Shown here: one piece after another, positions 46,011 through 56,502 of the stretch
Layout of the letters: every line of letters begins with the position of its first letter
Position numbering within the stretch: position 1 is the stretch's first letter
Assembly (NCBI GenBank): GCA_047495785.1
Contig: JBLDXI010000060.1
Location: 124,001-188,000, forward strand
Direction of reading: 5' to 3'
DNA length: 64,000 nucleotides
DNA from: Lepidodermella squamata
Taxonomy: Eukaryota; Gastrotricha
Notes under the pieces: model-generated
What the model saw: only the letters and a program-made list of their open reading frames with translations
Told to the model about the DNA's origin: nothing
Database searches by the model: none
Program-made: the position numbers and the translations under genes

Positions 46011-46424
46011 ATGCGCACCTTCATTGCCTTAATTGTATTCGCCTCAGTCATCAGCTCTACATGTAACTTTTCAACGCTGAATAAATAGATAATTACTGAA
46101 TGCCTTCCTGCAGCCGCTCTCAGTTGCCACGTTGGACAAATTGTCAACGGAAAGGCCACATACGCCAGTAATGCGACAGGTTGCGCGTGGTGCGTCAAAG
46201 TGTTCTACGCCGACTTTGACGGCGACGAATTAACTCAGAAGCATTGCCTTCCAAAGAAACTTAGCAGAGGTGCTACTAACATGTGCCGGACTGTCACTGT
46301 TGCCGGGATTTCGGCGCGGCAATGCATGTGCAATGACCGTGGTTTTTGCAACAGTGCCCACCGCTCAGCTGCTATCTCGGCACTTGCCGTCACTTCCCTC
46401 GCAGCTGCCGTTTACGCTCTATAA
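46011..46424 (+). CDS. Ly6 GPI-anchored protein
   Basis: Exons 46011-46062 and 46114-46424 give 120 residues. The signal peptide MRTFIALIVFASVISST is shared with several neighbours (47436, 56097, 58361). Domain: LSCHVGQ, GCAWCVK, KHCLPK, NMCRT, QCMCNDRGFCNSA; tail ALAVTSLAAAVYAL with NSA as a likely GPI attachment site. AATAAA occurs about 65 bases after the stop. Confidence 0.87.
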
Positions 46425-46551
46425 GCCCAGAATAAGTATTATTCAGCCAATCTGATATCTGGTATTTCTGCTTGAATTGCAATTTGAACAATAAAAAATG
46501 GAATATCTTTCAATTTTCAGTTTTAACCAGCATGGCTGGTTAGTAGTATAG

Positions 46552-47019
46552 TTAGTGACATTTCAATATCAGACCTAGATGCAAGCTCTTGAACAAATTA
46601 AGCTCTTGAATCCAATGAGCGTAGAAACCAGCGACGCCCATTGCAACAGCTGTGATGAAGAAATGGCCGCCGGAGACTTTAAGCCCTGAGTTGCACAGAT
46701 CTTTAGAGTTGCATGAGCACGAGATGGTCTCGGTACTTCCAGCAGTCTTTGATTTGCAGCCTTCCCCCATATCGGCCGTGTTGCATGTTTTGACGATAGA
46801 TACTTCGCCGTCTGTTTTTGTCTTCACCTTACTGCAAGACTTGCAGTCTCCCAAGTGCAAGGGAGTGTCCGTTTCACTTGTTGTCCTACCAATATAACAC
46901 TCGATTCCAGCTATAAACCAAACTGTAATTAATTTTTTTGAAAACACATTATTTCTTAACTAACCGGCAAATGTAAATATGGCCGCAAAAACAGCTGCAT
47001 AGAGAACAAAGCGAGACAT
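46552..47019 (-). CDS. Ly6 GPI-anchored protein
   Basis: Minus-strand exons 47019-46965 and 46910-46552 give 137 residues. Signal exon MSRFVLYAAVFAAIF is nearly identical to those at 52904 and 54768. Domain: IECYIGRT, DCKSCSK, KTCNTA, GCKSK, ISCSCNSKDLCNSGLK. After FYAH, where the two paralogues stop, the frame continues about 21 residues, which leaves a polar end behind the hydrophobic tail and may weaken GPI processing. Confidence 0.83.
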
Positions 47020-47029
47020 AAGATTATGA

Positions 47030-47160
47030 TAGTGGAAAATTGTTATTTCAGCGAAATAAAGAAGTGCCGAATATTGGCGGCATGTTTTTCACATTTTCCC
47101 ACAACTTACCTGCCCACTACATATTCCCACGTGCTTAAGGTAAGCTTATCAGCTGTTATC
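47030..47160 (-). promoter_or_regulatory. Conserved promoter block of the MSRFVLY Ly6 subfamily
   Basis: On the minus strand this region reads CAGCTGATAAGCTTA, then CACGTGGGAA (E-box at 47128-47133), then GTGGGCAGGTAAGTT. The same order occurs upstream of 52904 (52758-52805) and partly at 54210-54250. TGATAAG is a GATA-type site. Conservation between paralogues implies use as a promoter, though recent duplication alone could explain it. Confidence 0.55.
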
Positions 47161-47435
47161 CATGTTAACAAGTTTAGGATTTGAAACTGTTCTTTTCCGC
47201 ATTTTATAACACTCGACAGAGGAGCGAGCAAATGGCTGGTGCCAGACATTGTCCTGGAATTTTCTGGTAATCCCGGGATCAAGGTCACGGTTGATTAACC
47301 TTGTTCCCCCCGAATTAAGGGTAGCGGTAAGAAAAGTTAATCCGTTAACTGTGAAACCATTTTTATTACATTTTACATGCTGTTATAAGCGCAAATCATA
47401 GGTCAGAAGGAGGAGTATCAATACTGAAGCTGGGT
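47161..47435. other. Spacer between two minus-strand Ly6 genes
   Basis: No gene recognised; contains the 3' region of the Ly6 gene at 47436-47844. Confidence 0.4.
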
Positions 47436-47844
47436 CTATAAAGCGATGAAGGTCGCTGCGAGGAACACAACAGCGAGTGCTGAGCTGGCGGTTCCTCGCC
47501 GGGCGCTGTTGCAGTAATCGCGGTCGTTGCACACGCACGTTTTTACCGGAATTTTGAAAACAGTGACTGTCGTGCACGTGTTAATAGCGCCGGGTGTGTT
47601 CGGCAAGCATGTTTTCTGAGTTATGCTGTGGCCGCTATTCTCGGTGTACGATTTACCACACCATGCGCAACCTGTTGCATTCTTGTACGTGCCCACTCCG
47701 TCCGTGACTGTTCCGACGTAGCATCGAAGAGCCGCTAGCCGCTGCAGGAATTCATTCAATTGTAATCAATCAATTGAAAAGGGAAAACTTACAGGAAACG
47801 GCGATCACAGTGGCGAATGCAAGCAAGGCTATGAAGGTGCGCAT
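47436..47844 (-). CDS. Ly6 GPI-anchored protein
   Basis: Minus-strand exons 47844-47793 and 47734-47436 give 116 residues. Signal peptide MRTFIALLAFATVIAVS. The acceptor is placed at GGCTAG (47735-47736) rather than the nearer TGCAG because only this restores SALRCYVG. Domain: GCAWCGK, KTCLPN, NTCTT, TCVCNDRDYCNSA; tail ALAVVFLAATFIAL. Its paralogues at 56097 and 58361 are the same length. GATAAG sites lie about 100-135 bases upstream (near 47941 and 47970). Confidence 0.85.
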
Positions 47845-48450
47845 TTTGTTTTCGGTTGGTAATTTTTCAACGAAGTTGGAAAACTGGAGTATTTGATGAT
47901 ACACTGACCGAGGGCCGAGCTTGTCCTTTAAATCTTAACTCTTATCGCATGCGATAATGAGCCCGGACAGAGATAAGAGTGCTGTAATGCTCTAATTATA
48001 ACTTTTGTGATGACTAGATGCTTATTCATCGCCTAATTATCACATGGACCACCGCTAATACCGTACACCGGACTTTCCGTTTTTCTATGAATGTAGCATG
48101 AATATGAAACAACAGCACTTGCTATTGGTCGGTTTGATGCTCAGTCAAATTGTCTGATATTCGGGCGATCGCGCCTAACCTCCTACGCTTGCAAATGGAT
48201 TGTGTCGAAAAGTGAATATGTTGATAGTTAGTATCACGACGATTGATACCAATGACTTTCTTGTCAACAACCAGCAGGGTTTTTTCTGAAACCGCCGACA
48301 TCAACTTCTTCAAAAGCTCACTACATATTGTATCTAGCATCCGCATTGGGTCGAAGATCACCAAAAAGTCTTTAATCACATTTCATTTTACATCGTCTTC
48401 ATTCATCATTCCGTTCGTTAACAGATCAGAAAAAAGGGGAAAACGAAGTT
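47845..48450. other. Divergent region between Ly6 genes
   Basis: Contains GATA-type sites (CTTATC at 47941-47946 and GATAAG near 47970). No signal-peptide exon for the following Ly6 gene could be found. Confidence 0.4.
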
Positions 48451-48819
48451 ATGGATTATGGACGATCGGCGATCAAGTGCTACATTGGGACTACAGAAGA
48501 CGGGGTAGGTACATTCAGCACTACGGAAGGTTGTAAATGGTGCGCAAAGGCGGTGACTCAAGTCAACGGCACTGACTACGTAAACAAACAGTACCAGTCG
48601 ACTGACCGACCGGCAAGCGAAAACGGCGCCATCCTTAACGGTATGTCGATGTTGGCATGCTTTTGTGACGATTTGCTTGACGATTTGTGTAACTCGGCTT
48701 CATATCCTGTGATTAAATCTGGCCATATCTCAGTGGCTTTGGGCGCTGTTTTATACGCCATTATGTGGAGTAAGCATGTCCGGATGTTTTCCCTAACTAT
48801 CATTACTCCTGACGAATAA
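48451..48819 (+). CDS. Ly6 protein lacking a visible signal exon
   Basis: The Ly6 exon encodes AIKCYIGTTEDGVGTF, GCKWCAK, MLACFCDDLLDDLCNSA and a hydrophobic tail (HISVALGAVLYAIMW) followed by a polar end. Family members have a separate signal-peptide exon; none is seen upstream and no AG acceptor sits at the expected place before SAIKC. One of the usual central cysteines is missing (NKQYQS where others have a KxC). It may start at the ATG at 48451 without a signal peptide, but decay of exon 1 is more likely. Confidence 0.55.
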   Translation: MDYGRSAIKCYIGTTEDGVGTFSTTEGCKWCAKAVTQVNGTDYVNKQYQSTDRPASENGAILNGMSMLACFCDDLLDDLCNSASYPVIKSGHISVALGAVLYAIMWSKHVRMFSLTIITPDE

Positions 48820-49034
48820 ATAAAAATTGAGGCTGATACAAAGTCAAAGTTGCCTTTTCTGAATTTCTGAACCCTCCTAAATTAAGGATAGTATCTATTG
48901 CCGTCCGTCTTTGAGACACAATTATTTTCAGAATTGAAAGAGCTGACAGCAGAGAAAAGCATATACCGAGGTTGAATACTCTATAAGCGCATTCTTATCT
49001 TAGTTTTCTGTTATCTACCCAAGTAGGTCCTATA

Positions 49035-49488
49035 ATGCTCGTTATCACGAATAGAATGTTCACGTTTGCGTTAATGGCAATACTTAGGGAGATCGCATTG
49101 ACCTTATTGCTAGTCACAGGATCAGGTTAGTTGCCCATGTAGTTCATTACCCAAATTTATTACTTCATCTGCAGGGGCTATCAAGTGTTGGCAAGGTCTC
49201 GGCCCATACTACGAAACTGCAGGATGTGACTTGTGTTCGACGGCTAAGCTTAGCTACCTCTACGTCCGGTTTGTCCAGTTGAAATGCCTGGAACGTGATC
49301 CCAGCCTAAATGTTAGCAACACTTGCACTGATTTGCCGTTTTCAAATGCGAAAGGAAGCATTTGCTACTGTGATACAGGCGACTTCTGTAACCAAGCGAA
49401 CAACTTTATTTCATCGCATTTTTGCCTGATTTTATTGGCCTTATTAGCTATGATTTTAAATTCACGGTATGGCATCGCATTGCGCTAA
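49035..49488 (+). CDS. Ly6 GPI-anchored protein
   Basis: Exons 49035-49125 and 49175-49488 give 134 residues. A longer signal region (possible alternative ATG at 49056) ends LTLLLVTGS. Domain: IKCWQGL, GCDLCST, LKCLERD, NTCTD, SICYCDTGDFCNQA; tail SHFCLILLALLAMIL. GATA-like TTATCTTAG lies about 35-40 bases upstream. Single-domain member with a CW start, like those at 4256, 38984 and 59323. Confidence 0.83.
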
Positions 49489-49665
49489 ATAAAAGACAGC
49501 TAGGCGACTTTCAAGTTGAGAGTTCTCAATATACGAAAGCCACGAGTGCAATGATATATTATAATAAATGCTGTACCTTCGCTTGCTATCTCTAGCCGAG
49601 TTTAACCACGGCGATAACGTAGTGAAATCGCTCATATTACAGTTTTGTCTCTAGCAAAAGCTAAA

Positions 49666-50087
49666 ATGGCCCGAGTTTTGCACTTGATTCTTACGTTGGC
49701 GTCATTCATCGCTATTTCAAGTAATTTAAGGGAATTTCATTATAATTTTCTGCAATTCAATCACTATCTTTAGATGCGTTGAAATGCTACGTTGGAATGA
49801 ACGGTGATTACAAAGAGAGCACCAGCTGCACAGATTGGTGCGCGAAGGCCATTGTCTCGGGCGAGGGTGCTGATTCGTTCACATCGAAGACTTGCATCAC
49901 GACGCAGGAGGCCGAGGATAACGGCATCACCCAATTGCCTGGCTGCCAGTTTCTTGACCTGGCCGGGGGCGTCAAGGTCGACGCTTGCTTCTGTAACACT
50001 GATCTTTGCAACAGCGCTGCAAAGACAGTATTCAACCTTGGTTTATGCCTTTCTCTGATAATCGCTACGTACATCGCTAGTTTTTGA
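49666..50087 (+). CDS. Ly6 GPI-anchored protein
   Basis: Exons 49666-49720 and 49774-50087 give 122 residues. Signal peptide MARVLHLILTLASFIAIS. Domain: LKCYVGMN, SCTDWCAK, KTCITT, GCQFLD, ACFCNTDLCNSA; tail NLGLCLSLIIATYIASF. GC content is visibly higher in the exon than in the flanks. Single three-finger domain with the family phase-1 intron. Confidence 0.86.
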
Positions 50088-50257
50088 TCAATCATTCAAA
50101 TGTATTGTGCGTGCGAACAGTAAAATAAGAGAGGATCCATAGAAGCGATGCATAAAATCGCTGCATCTCAGTGCATGAAACAGGATGCTCGAACATTCGA
50201 ATTTTTGTTCTTCTGGGGAGATATCGAATCATGAATCATTTCCGTCATCTCTCTATA

Positions 50258-50353
50258 CCGTAGTTACCGAAATACAAGCCTGGGCGGCACTACAAAGAAC
50301 ATCAAAGTGCCGACAAAGGGGTGCCGCCTAGGCTTGTATTTCGGTAACTACGG
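50258..50353. mobile_element. TA-flanked MITE, family A short copy
   Basis: 96 bases; inverted ends CCGTAGTTACCGAAATACAA and its complement, flanked by TA at 50256-50257 and 50354-50355. Same ends as 36885-37304 with most of the interior lost. It lies 35 bases beyond the truncated 3' end of the GABA-B-like pseudogene. Confidence 0.87.
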
Positions 50354-50388
50354 TATGTTTACCCTGAGAATTTTGAACCCAAGCAGAT

Positions 50389-52330
50389 TTATTTTGCTCC
50401 AGCAATCAGCAGGCCCACAGTGGCGTAGAAGCACTTGAATACTACTCCCAGGTCATTTACCCCCGCTAGTCGTTTCATCTTGATAGCAGAACGAAGAGTA
50501 TAGGACAGAAGAGCTCCTCGTAAGATCATCAACCCGAAGACGAATATGAAAATTGCGATCATCACTGCAGACATAAGCGTTGGACCGAACTCGCATTGAG
50601 GCTCAATGAACTGATACGCAATCGAGTCATCGTCCTCAGATGGGTATTTGGGGCTTAATTGCGTAGCTGTTACGATTGAGTCTGCGGTGAACCAGGCTGT
50701 TAGTAAGCCACACATCTCAACGATTAGACAACACCCTAGGGTAATCATGACCTTGAAAATTTGAGTTTGAGTCACATTCACATCGACGTCACTAGATCGT
50801 TCTGGAGGATTCGAAATGTCTCCAACAGCTCCGCTCAAGAAGCTGCTTTTCTTTCTACTAGTTCTTTGAACATTAGCAATTGTTGGCACTGAGAAGAAAG
50901 GCCTGGCAATCTCGAACTTTGCAGAGAAGCCGAAGAGTAGACACCCTATTCCTAGTAACAAGAAGCTATACGAAGTCATGCAATTTAGGCTGAGCAGTTC
51001 AGTGTCGTAGATAGGTTGGGCAAGAATGCTGATGAGTAGCAGTAAATCCCCCAATAAAATGAAGCCATTGATTAACACCCAGTCTACAAGGCTTTGGTTA
51101 CTTCGGTGGAGTAAACCTTCCGTATAGCACATGAGCGGCTACTAATGCATTATCGTAGCAGTAGTGGCGTATGGTCCAGGCACCATTTGTCTCGGGGCTT
51201 TGAATTCTCGCAGCTAGCATCGCGTCGAAATTTGAGCCCGAGTTTCCTAGGGAGTCCCGCATACTTCTATCTAAATATAGCGAGTTACCCCTCGTGAAAG
51301 ACATCACGCTTTGAATGACCTCTCGCAGCATCTGCTCAGTGGACCAGCGTGACGGATCGCTGGGGCGAAAGGCAGCCGGGGTGAAGATTACGGAATTCGA
51401 TCCGTAAATCCCGTATCGATATAACCAACAGCAAATGCGAGCCGGTGTTATCGAGGCAAGGTAGACCACCCTCGGATCGAGCTTCTCGGATCCCAGAGCT
51501 AGTCTCACATCTTCCGACTCAGGCGCTTGGCTCTGAACAAGTTTGAACAGACTCAGCTTCCCGTCATATTTGCGCTCGAGCAATTTTCCAAACGCAGTTT
51601 CAAGCCGACCCTGATAATCGGCGATATCTGACACTATTGCGATCTTTTTCCAACCTGACATGAACTCATCCAGGGATATGTATAGCTCTTTTGAATCAAG
51701 ACTAAGGATGAACAGATTTCGGTACAACCTTCGCTAGTTGTTGTTTGCAAAGCAGTCTGCAAATAGGAAAAGATGGATAGCTAGGCGCTAGGCCTCAAGA
51801 GAAGAATTACTAACTCCGATGAAGTTGAAGTGTTGTAGAGTCGGAGCGGTGTGAAAGTGACCTGGGCAGAAATTCATCAACGCGTAAGGAATTCGATCGC
51901 TTGATATCGCGTTTGAGTTCACCACCGCTAAATGCTCTATCAGAGACTGATTACTCTATCACACTGGAATGAGACCGTGAATCCCTAATTTCTAGCATTT
52001 AGAAAAGTTTTACCATATCGTCGAAAGGTTCGACGATTAGCTCGTAGTCGGATAACAAGTTTTTCTGGGGTTTAACGCTGTCCAGGGCAAATCTGATGCC
52101 TTCTGAGCATATCGGGCCGTGGGCGAATGCCCGGCCGACGTAATTGAGTGCTGCTATTAGACTCAACGGTTTGCGCCTCGAGTCGTTCGGATTGAACGAG
52201 GAAGATGTTATACGCAGCGGCATTGGACTGTTGACTGGCAACTTGTCCGTAGGCACGAGGACTGGTAGCAACGATATTATGATGATGAAAAATTGGCTTA
52301 AAATTAAGATGCATTGTAACTTGAAAATCG
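50389..52330 (-). pseudogene. GABA-B-like class C receptor, decayed paralogue
   Basis: Minus strand. The exon ending at 52014 encodes the flytrap start (SEGIRFALDSV, YELIVEPFDDM); 51955-51815 encodes HLAVVNSNAISSDRIPYALM and 51733 onward encodes SGWKKIAIVSDIADYQGR. Near 51110 the frame breaks (AAHVL then YTEGLLHRSNQSLVDWV in another frame). About 150 residues present in the paralogue at 7.0-9.7 kb, including TM1, are missing after DWV. The frame ends at a TAA at 50389-50391 before TM7. Three independent defects indicate a pseudogene. It preserves the N-terminal flytrap lobe that the other copy lacks; the ATG is not found. Confidence 0.7.
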
Positions 52331-52757
52331 TTGTAAAGACTACATTTTTTATTTTTCTTCAGTACCTCATTGCTTTTACAGTGTTCTATATCCGGCGAAA
52401 CGTAAGACACGAAGCACGAATTTGGCTCGTCTAAGTAACACCTCGTTTTTCCGGCTTGTCTACATTCGCGGTTAAAATGTCAACCAAATTTACGACATTT
52501 GTGATATTTTTCGATCGATTGGATGCTGAAATGCTTTATCAGCCAGATTAACTTGATGACGGTTAGTTATTGCTTCGTTTTACATTGCCGCTGCGAAAAA
52601 TGGTCTTATCGCCATTCTGACTCATGGCGAAGTATAAGTCTGTCTGATAAATATCGCTCGAATTCTTTTGGCATCACTCTCCAGAGCACGCCCACAGCCA
52701 ACTAATGCTTTCATTCGATGATTATCCGAAATCTATTACCTTGTTAGCATGAATAAC
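52331..52757. other. Intergenic stretch
   Basis: No gene recognised between the receptor pseudogene and the Ly6 promoter block. Confidence 0.4.
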
Positions 52758-52870
52758 GGCTGATAAGCTAACTTATTCACGTGGGAATGTGAAGTGGGCA
52801 GGTAAGTTATCGGATAAATTTTTATAACACGCCGCCATATCACCTCGGCCATTCGGTACTTTTCTGTCGC
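52758..52870 (+). promoter_or_regulatory. Conserved promoter block of a Ly6 gene
   Basis: GCTGATAAGCTAACTT with TGATAAG at 52761-52767, CACGTG at 52778-52783, then GTGGGCAGGTAAGTT and CGCTGAAATAACA. The same series precedes the Ly6 gene at 46552-47019. The E-box is about 120 bases before the ATG at 52904. Confidence 0.55.
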
Positions 52871-52903
52871 TGAAATAACATTTTTCTTTTTCATAATTCT
52901 ATA

Positions 52904-53323
52904 ATGTCTCGCTTCGTTCTCTATGCAGCTGTTTTTGCGGGGATTTTTGCATGTGCCGGTTAGTTGTATAAAAGAATATAAGTTGTATCAAAGAATACAT
53001 CATATTTTGGTGTAGCTGGGATCAAGTGTTATGATGGTACAGCTACAAGTGAAACGGGTACTTTCACCCAGCCAACCACCGACTGCAAGTCTTGCTCCAA
53101 GGTGAAGATAACCACCGGCGACACGATAGTTTCTATCACAAAGTCATGCATCGCGGGCGACCAGGAGAGCGCTTGCAACACTGTGAATGTTGGAAGTACC
53201 GCGACCACCACGTGCTACTGCAACTCGAAAGATCTGTGCAACTCAGGGCTGAAAATCTCCGGCGGCAACTTCCTCATCGCAGCAGCTGTTGCAATGGCTG
53301 TCGCTGGTTTCTACGCTCATTGA
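52904..53323 (+). CDS. Ly6 GPI-anchored protein
   Basis: Exons 52904-52958 and 53016-53323 give 120 residues. Signal exon MSRFVLYAAVFAGIFACA. Domain: IKCYDGTA, DCKSCSK, KSCIAG, ACNTV, TCYCNSKDLCNSGLK; tail FLIAAAVAMAVAGFYAH. It is the closest relative of 54768-55186 and of the minus-strand gene at 46552. N-S-G after the last cysteine is a plausible GPI site. Confidence 0.88.
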
Positions 53324-53484
53324 ATTCCATCGCAATATTTACTGTTTGTTTGAGAGCTTGCTTCTAGATCTGACGATAGTTTTAGGTCTCTGATAGCTAA
53401 TAAACTGGTTTTTGATATCTCCCACGTTTTTTCGAGAGTTCGCATAATAAATGTGAGGTTCCATCACGTTTGAAAAACGTTTTA

Positions 53485-53879
53485 CCGTATTTCGCGAATT
53501 ATTAGGTAGGACCCAAATAGAGGGCAGAACCGGAAAAAAGGGCAGAACCGTATTAATAGGCAGGGCCTTGTACGAAGTGGCTTACATGAGCGCCTGCTGG
53601 GTAAGTAGGATAGGTTGCGATTTTCGTCAGTGAGTGCATTAATCATCTCTTATCCACCTTAATCCTCTTGAGCAAACACTTCACGCGTGTAGCCACAGGT
53701 GGGGGGGGGGGGCAGTAGCTATAGTGGCTATTCCTTGGGTTATTCGGCGATTTCAACTGTTGATCTAGGTGACCGATTAGGTTCGAAAAATTAAAGGGCA
53801 GACCCTAAATACAGGGCAGGACTTAAACACATCGTCTGATAAAAATACAGGGCAGGGTCTTATAATTCGTAAAATACAG
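53485..53879. mobile_element. TA-flanked MITE, family D
   Basis: 395 bases with imperfect inverted ends (CCGTATTTCGCGAATTATTA at left, complement of TATAATTCGTAAAATACAG at right), flanked by TA at 53483-53484 and 53880-53881. Subterminal repeats of the type AGGGCAGAACC and AGGGCAGGGTCT. A truncated copy is at 10515-10733. A 12-G run at 53701-53712 lies inside. Non-coding. Confidence 0.75.
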
Positions 53880-54401
53880 TATTCTACATACTAAGATTCT
53901 CAGTGTTTGGATATGTATCTGAAGGCTGTCGCCTTTTTATTTGTTACTGCATACAATGGAGACGCGCGCCAAGAATACAGCGTTGCTGTTTTTAAAAAAG
54001 CAGAAGCTGGTGCTTGTTTATTATTGATTATTGGGCAGAATCTCTAAATCTCTAAATAATATGAGCCCTTTTCTTGGCGGGCTTCTCAATTCAATTCAAG
54101 GGTGATCAGCAAACTAATCCAATGAACATGTTCAAGAACTCTTTTGTCAAGTCCGGAGTCACAATGTTGACAAATGACAGTGATCTTTTTACTGTTTGCT
54201 TCAAATTTCTCCAGGCTAACTTGTTCACGTGGGAACGTTGCGTGGGCAATTAAGTTTGATCAGAGAAATTATCATTTCACGCTCGTCGGAATAACTACTC
54301 GGTACCTTCTGTCGCGAAAATAATCTTTCACATCCTTAATCCTATATAATCTATCCATTGTAGGTTGGGCAAGGCGCCCTGGTTCCGGACAGTGATATTT
54401 A
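53880..54401. promoter_or_regulatory. Displaced promoter block of the next Ly6 gene
   Basis: A segment at about 54210-54350 (GGCTAACTTG, CACGTGGGAA with the E-box at 54226-54231, GCGTGGGCA, CTTTCACATCCTTAATCC) matches the promoter block at 52770-52900. Here it lies about 540 bases from its ATG because a family E element intervenes. The GATA site is not retained. Confidence 0.5.
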
Positions 54402-54671
54402 CAGTGAAAGTTGTCTAAGCCGGACGTTTTCGGGTGGCTCGATCCAAAAGTGTGGACTTTCTATTATAATTTTACTGTCTAAACCGGACTGGTGGTATAA
54501 ACCGGACGGATTTTGGTTATCGTAAAATACTGCATGAGCATGGGTACTAACACTATATTTTTTGAGCGAATGCTATATTTTCCTCATATTTCCCAAGCAT
54601 AAACCGGACTTTGTCTAAACCGGACCATTTTGCCTGGCGCGATACGAGTCCGGTTTAGACAACTTTCACTG
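54402..54671. mobile_element. TA-flanked MITE, family E
   Basis: 270 bases; inverted ends CAGTGAAAGTTGTCTAA then CCGGAC, flanked by TA at 54400-54401 and 54672-54673. Internal TAAACCGGAC units recur four times in both orientations. CAG-starting ends with a TA duplication fit pogo/Tigger-type elements. Followed by a (TA)n run. Non-coding. Confidence 0.87.
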
Positions 54672-54767
54672 TATATATATATATATAACTACATGGTATC
54701 TATCTGAGATGAGATACGTATAGAAGTGTAGCATGTTTTGGAGCAGAATAAAACTAAACTAAACAAA

Positions 54768-55186
54768 ATGTCTCGCTTCGTTCTCTATGCAGCTGTTTTT
54801 GCGGCGGTGTTTGCAGGTGCCGGTTAGTTGTTTGAAAATAATATTTTTTTCAAAGAATAAATCGCATTATTTTGAACTTAGCTGGGATCAAATGTTATAC
54901 TGGTACAGCATCAAGTGAATCGGGAACTTTCTCCGTCTCTGCTGGCGACTGCAAATCATGCAGCAAGGTGAAGGTAATCAACGGCGACGCGGTAGCTATC
55001 AACAAGGCATGCAACGATGTCGATTTTGGGAACAGCTGCACATCTTCGACTCTCGCAAGTGTCGAGACCATCACGTGTTTATGCAACTCAAAAGACCTGT
55101 GCAATTCAGGGCTGAAAATCTCCAGCGGCCATTTCCTGATCACAGCAGCTGTTGCGATGGTTATCGCTGGTTTTTACGCTCAGTGA
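54768..55186 (+). CDS. Ly6 GPI-anchored protein
   Basis: Exons 54768-54822 and 54882-55186 give 119 residues. Signal exon MSRFVLYAAVFAAVFAGA. Domain: IKCYTGTA, DCKSCSK, KACNDV, SCTSS, TCLCNSKDLCNSGLK; tail FLITAAVAMVIAGFYAQ. Tandem duplicate of 52904-53323. Its own promoter has been pushed away by the family E insertion. Confidence 0.88.
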
Positions 55187-56096
55187 ACTCGATCGCAACA
55201 TTTTTTGTTTGAAAGCTTGCATCGTTTTGGAAGTCATTTAACACAAATAAAGTAGTAGAGAGATTGTAGAGGGGAGTGGGAAATAAAAAGGTAAAAATTA
55301 AAAAGCATAATTCACCCCCAAAAACGCAATAGGAATACTAAATGTTATGTATTTTTTCTTCCCCGCGACAAACAATTGTATACTCTTCCGTTTTTTGAGG
55401 ATGGCCACTCCGCTGTTAGTATCAATGGCTACTTTTGTTGTCTGATTCAGAATAATTATAAACCATCAATTTCCGTCAAAGGATGTTGCTTCAGTAGAGC
55501 CCCAGATAGTGAATTGGTGATACATTAATTACTTTACCCTTTACTTCCTTCACTTAAAGCCGTCCTCTTACTGTTTGATAGTGCTAATCGACCCTTCATA
55601 TCTATAACGTGTGCCATGTCTAGTATTAACATGAGATAAAACGACGATGTCTCGCAAGAAGCGGTCAGTTGCATCATCTTCATAACAAGGACACGCCTGT
55701 TTCAGCCAGCGTGGGAGAGGTAGGTGTAACTGTCCGACATCAAACAATGAGATTACGGCTAAGACCAACCAATTGCCGGTGCCTGTTTCACAAATTCATG
55801 CAACATTCAGAGAAGGCGAAAAAAACGCAGCAAGCCTGGTGCGAGGTGTTTGCGATAATTGAAGTGATATTAAAACAGCGAAGAAGTACCTAACTACCAA
55901 ATTGATTACAAGTAAAACTACAGGACGTTATTCTTATCAGTCCGGTCTTTGTAAAACGGATTGCAGTGCGTGGGTTCGCTTGTCGCTTCTTTCATAAGTT
56001 GCGATAAGTTTGAGGCTTAAAAGAGACCAGCTTGATCGGTGCAGCAGATATTCCACTTTTTTGTTGCTTTTCTCACACTCCGCCACAGACAGAAAG
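55187..56096 (+). promoter_or_regulatory. Upstream region of a Ly6 gene with GATA site
   Basis: The first half shows nothing clear apart from the 3' end of the previous gene. From 55713 on it is a duplicate of 45655-46010, including TTCTTATCAGTCC at 55931-55943 (complement ACTGATAAGA), 154 bases before the ATG. Confidence 0.55.
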
Positions 56097-56502
56097 ATGC
56101 GCATCTTCATTGCCTTGATTGCATTCGCCTCCTTCATCGCCGTTTCATGTGAGTTTTTTTCTAATTTCGAATGATTGACGAGGAATAAGCGCTTCTTTTG
56201 CAGCGGCTCTCAGCTGCTACGCTGGACAAACCATCAACGGTGTCGGCACATTCACGAATGAAACAGGATGCGTGTGGTGCGTCAAAGTAGTCGGCGAGGC
56301 TCAGGGAGCTGAAGTGGTTGGGAAGGCATGCGCGCCGACCACGTCAGGTGCTTATAACACGTGCCAGTCAGCCACCATTAACGGCGTTACAGCACGCGCT
56401 TGCTACTGCGACGATCGTGATTTCTGCAACAGCGCCCCACGCTCGGCTGCCTTCTCGGCACTCGCCGTCACTTTTCTCGCAGCTGCCGTTTACGCTCTAT
56501 AA
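56097..56502 (+). CDS. Ly6 GPI-anchored protein
   Basis: Exons 56097-56148 and 56204-56502 give 116 residues. Signal peptide MRIFIALIAFASFIAVS. Domain: LSCYAGQT, GCVWCVK, KACAPT, NTCQS, ACYCDDRDFCNSA; tail ALAVTFLAAAVYAL. Same length and exon plan as 47436 and 58361. AATAAA follows about 60 bases after the stop. Confidence 0.88.
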
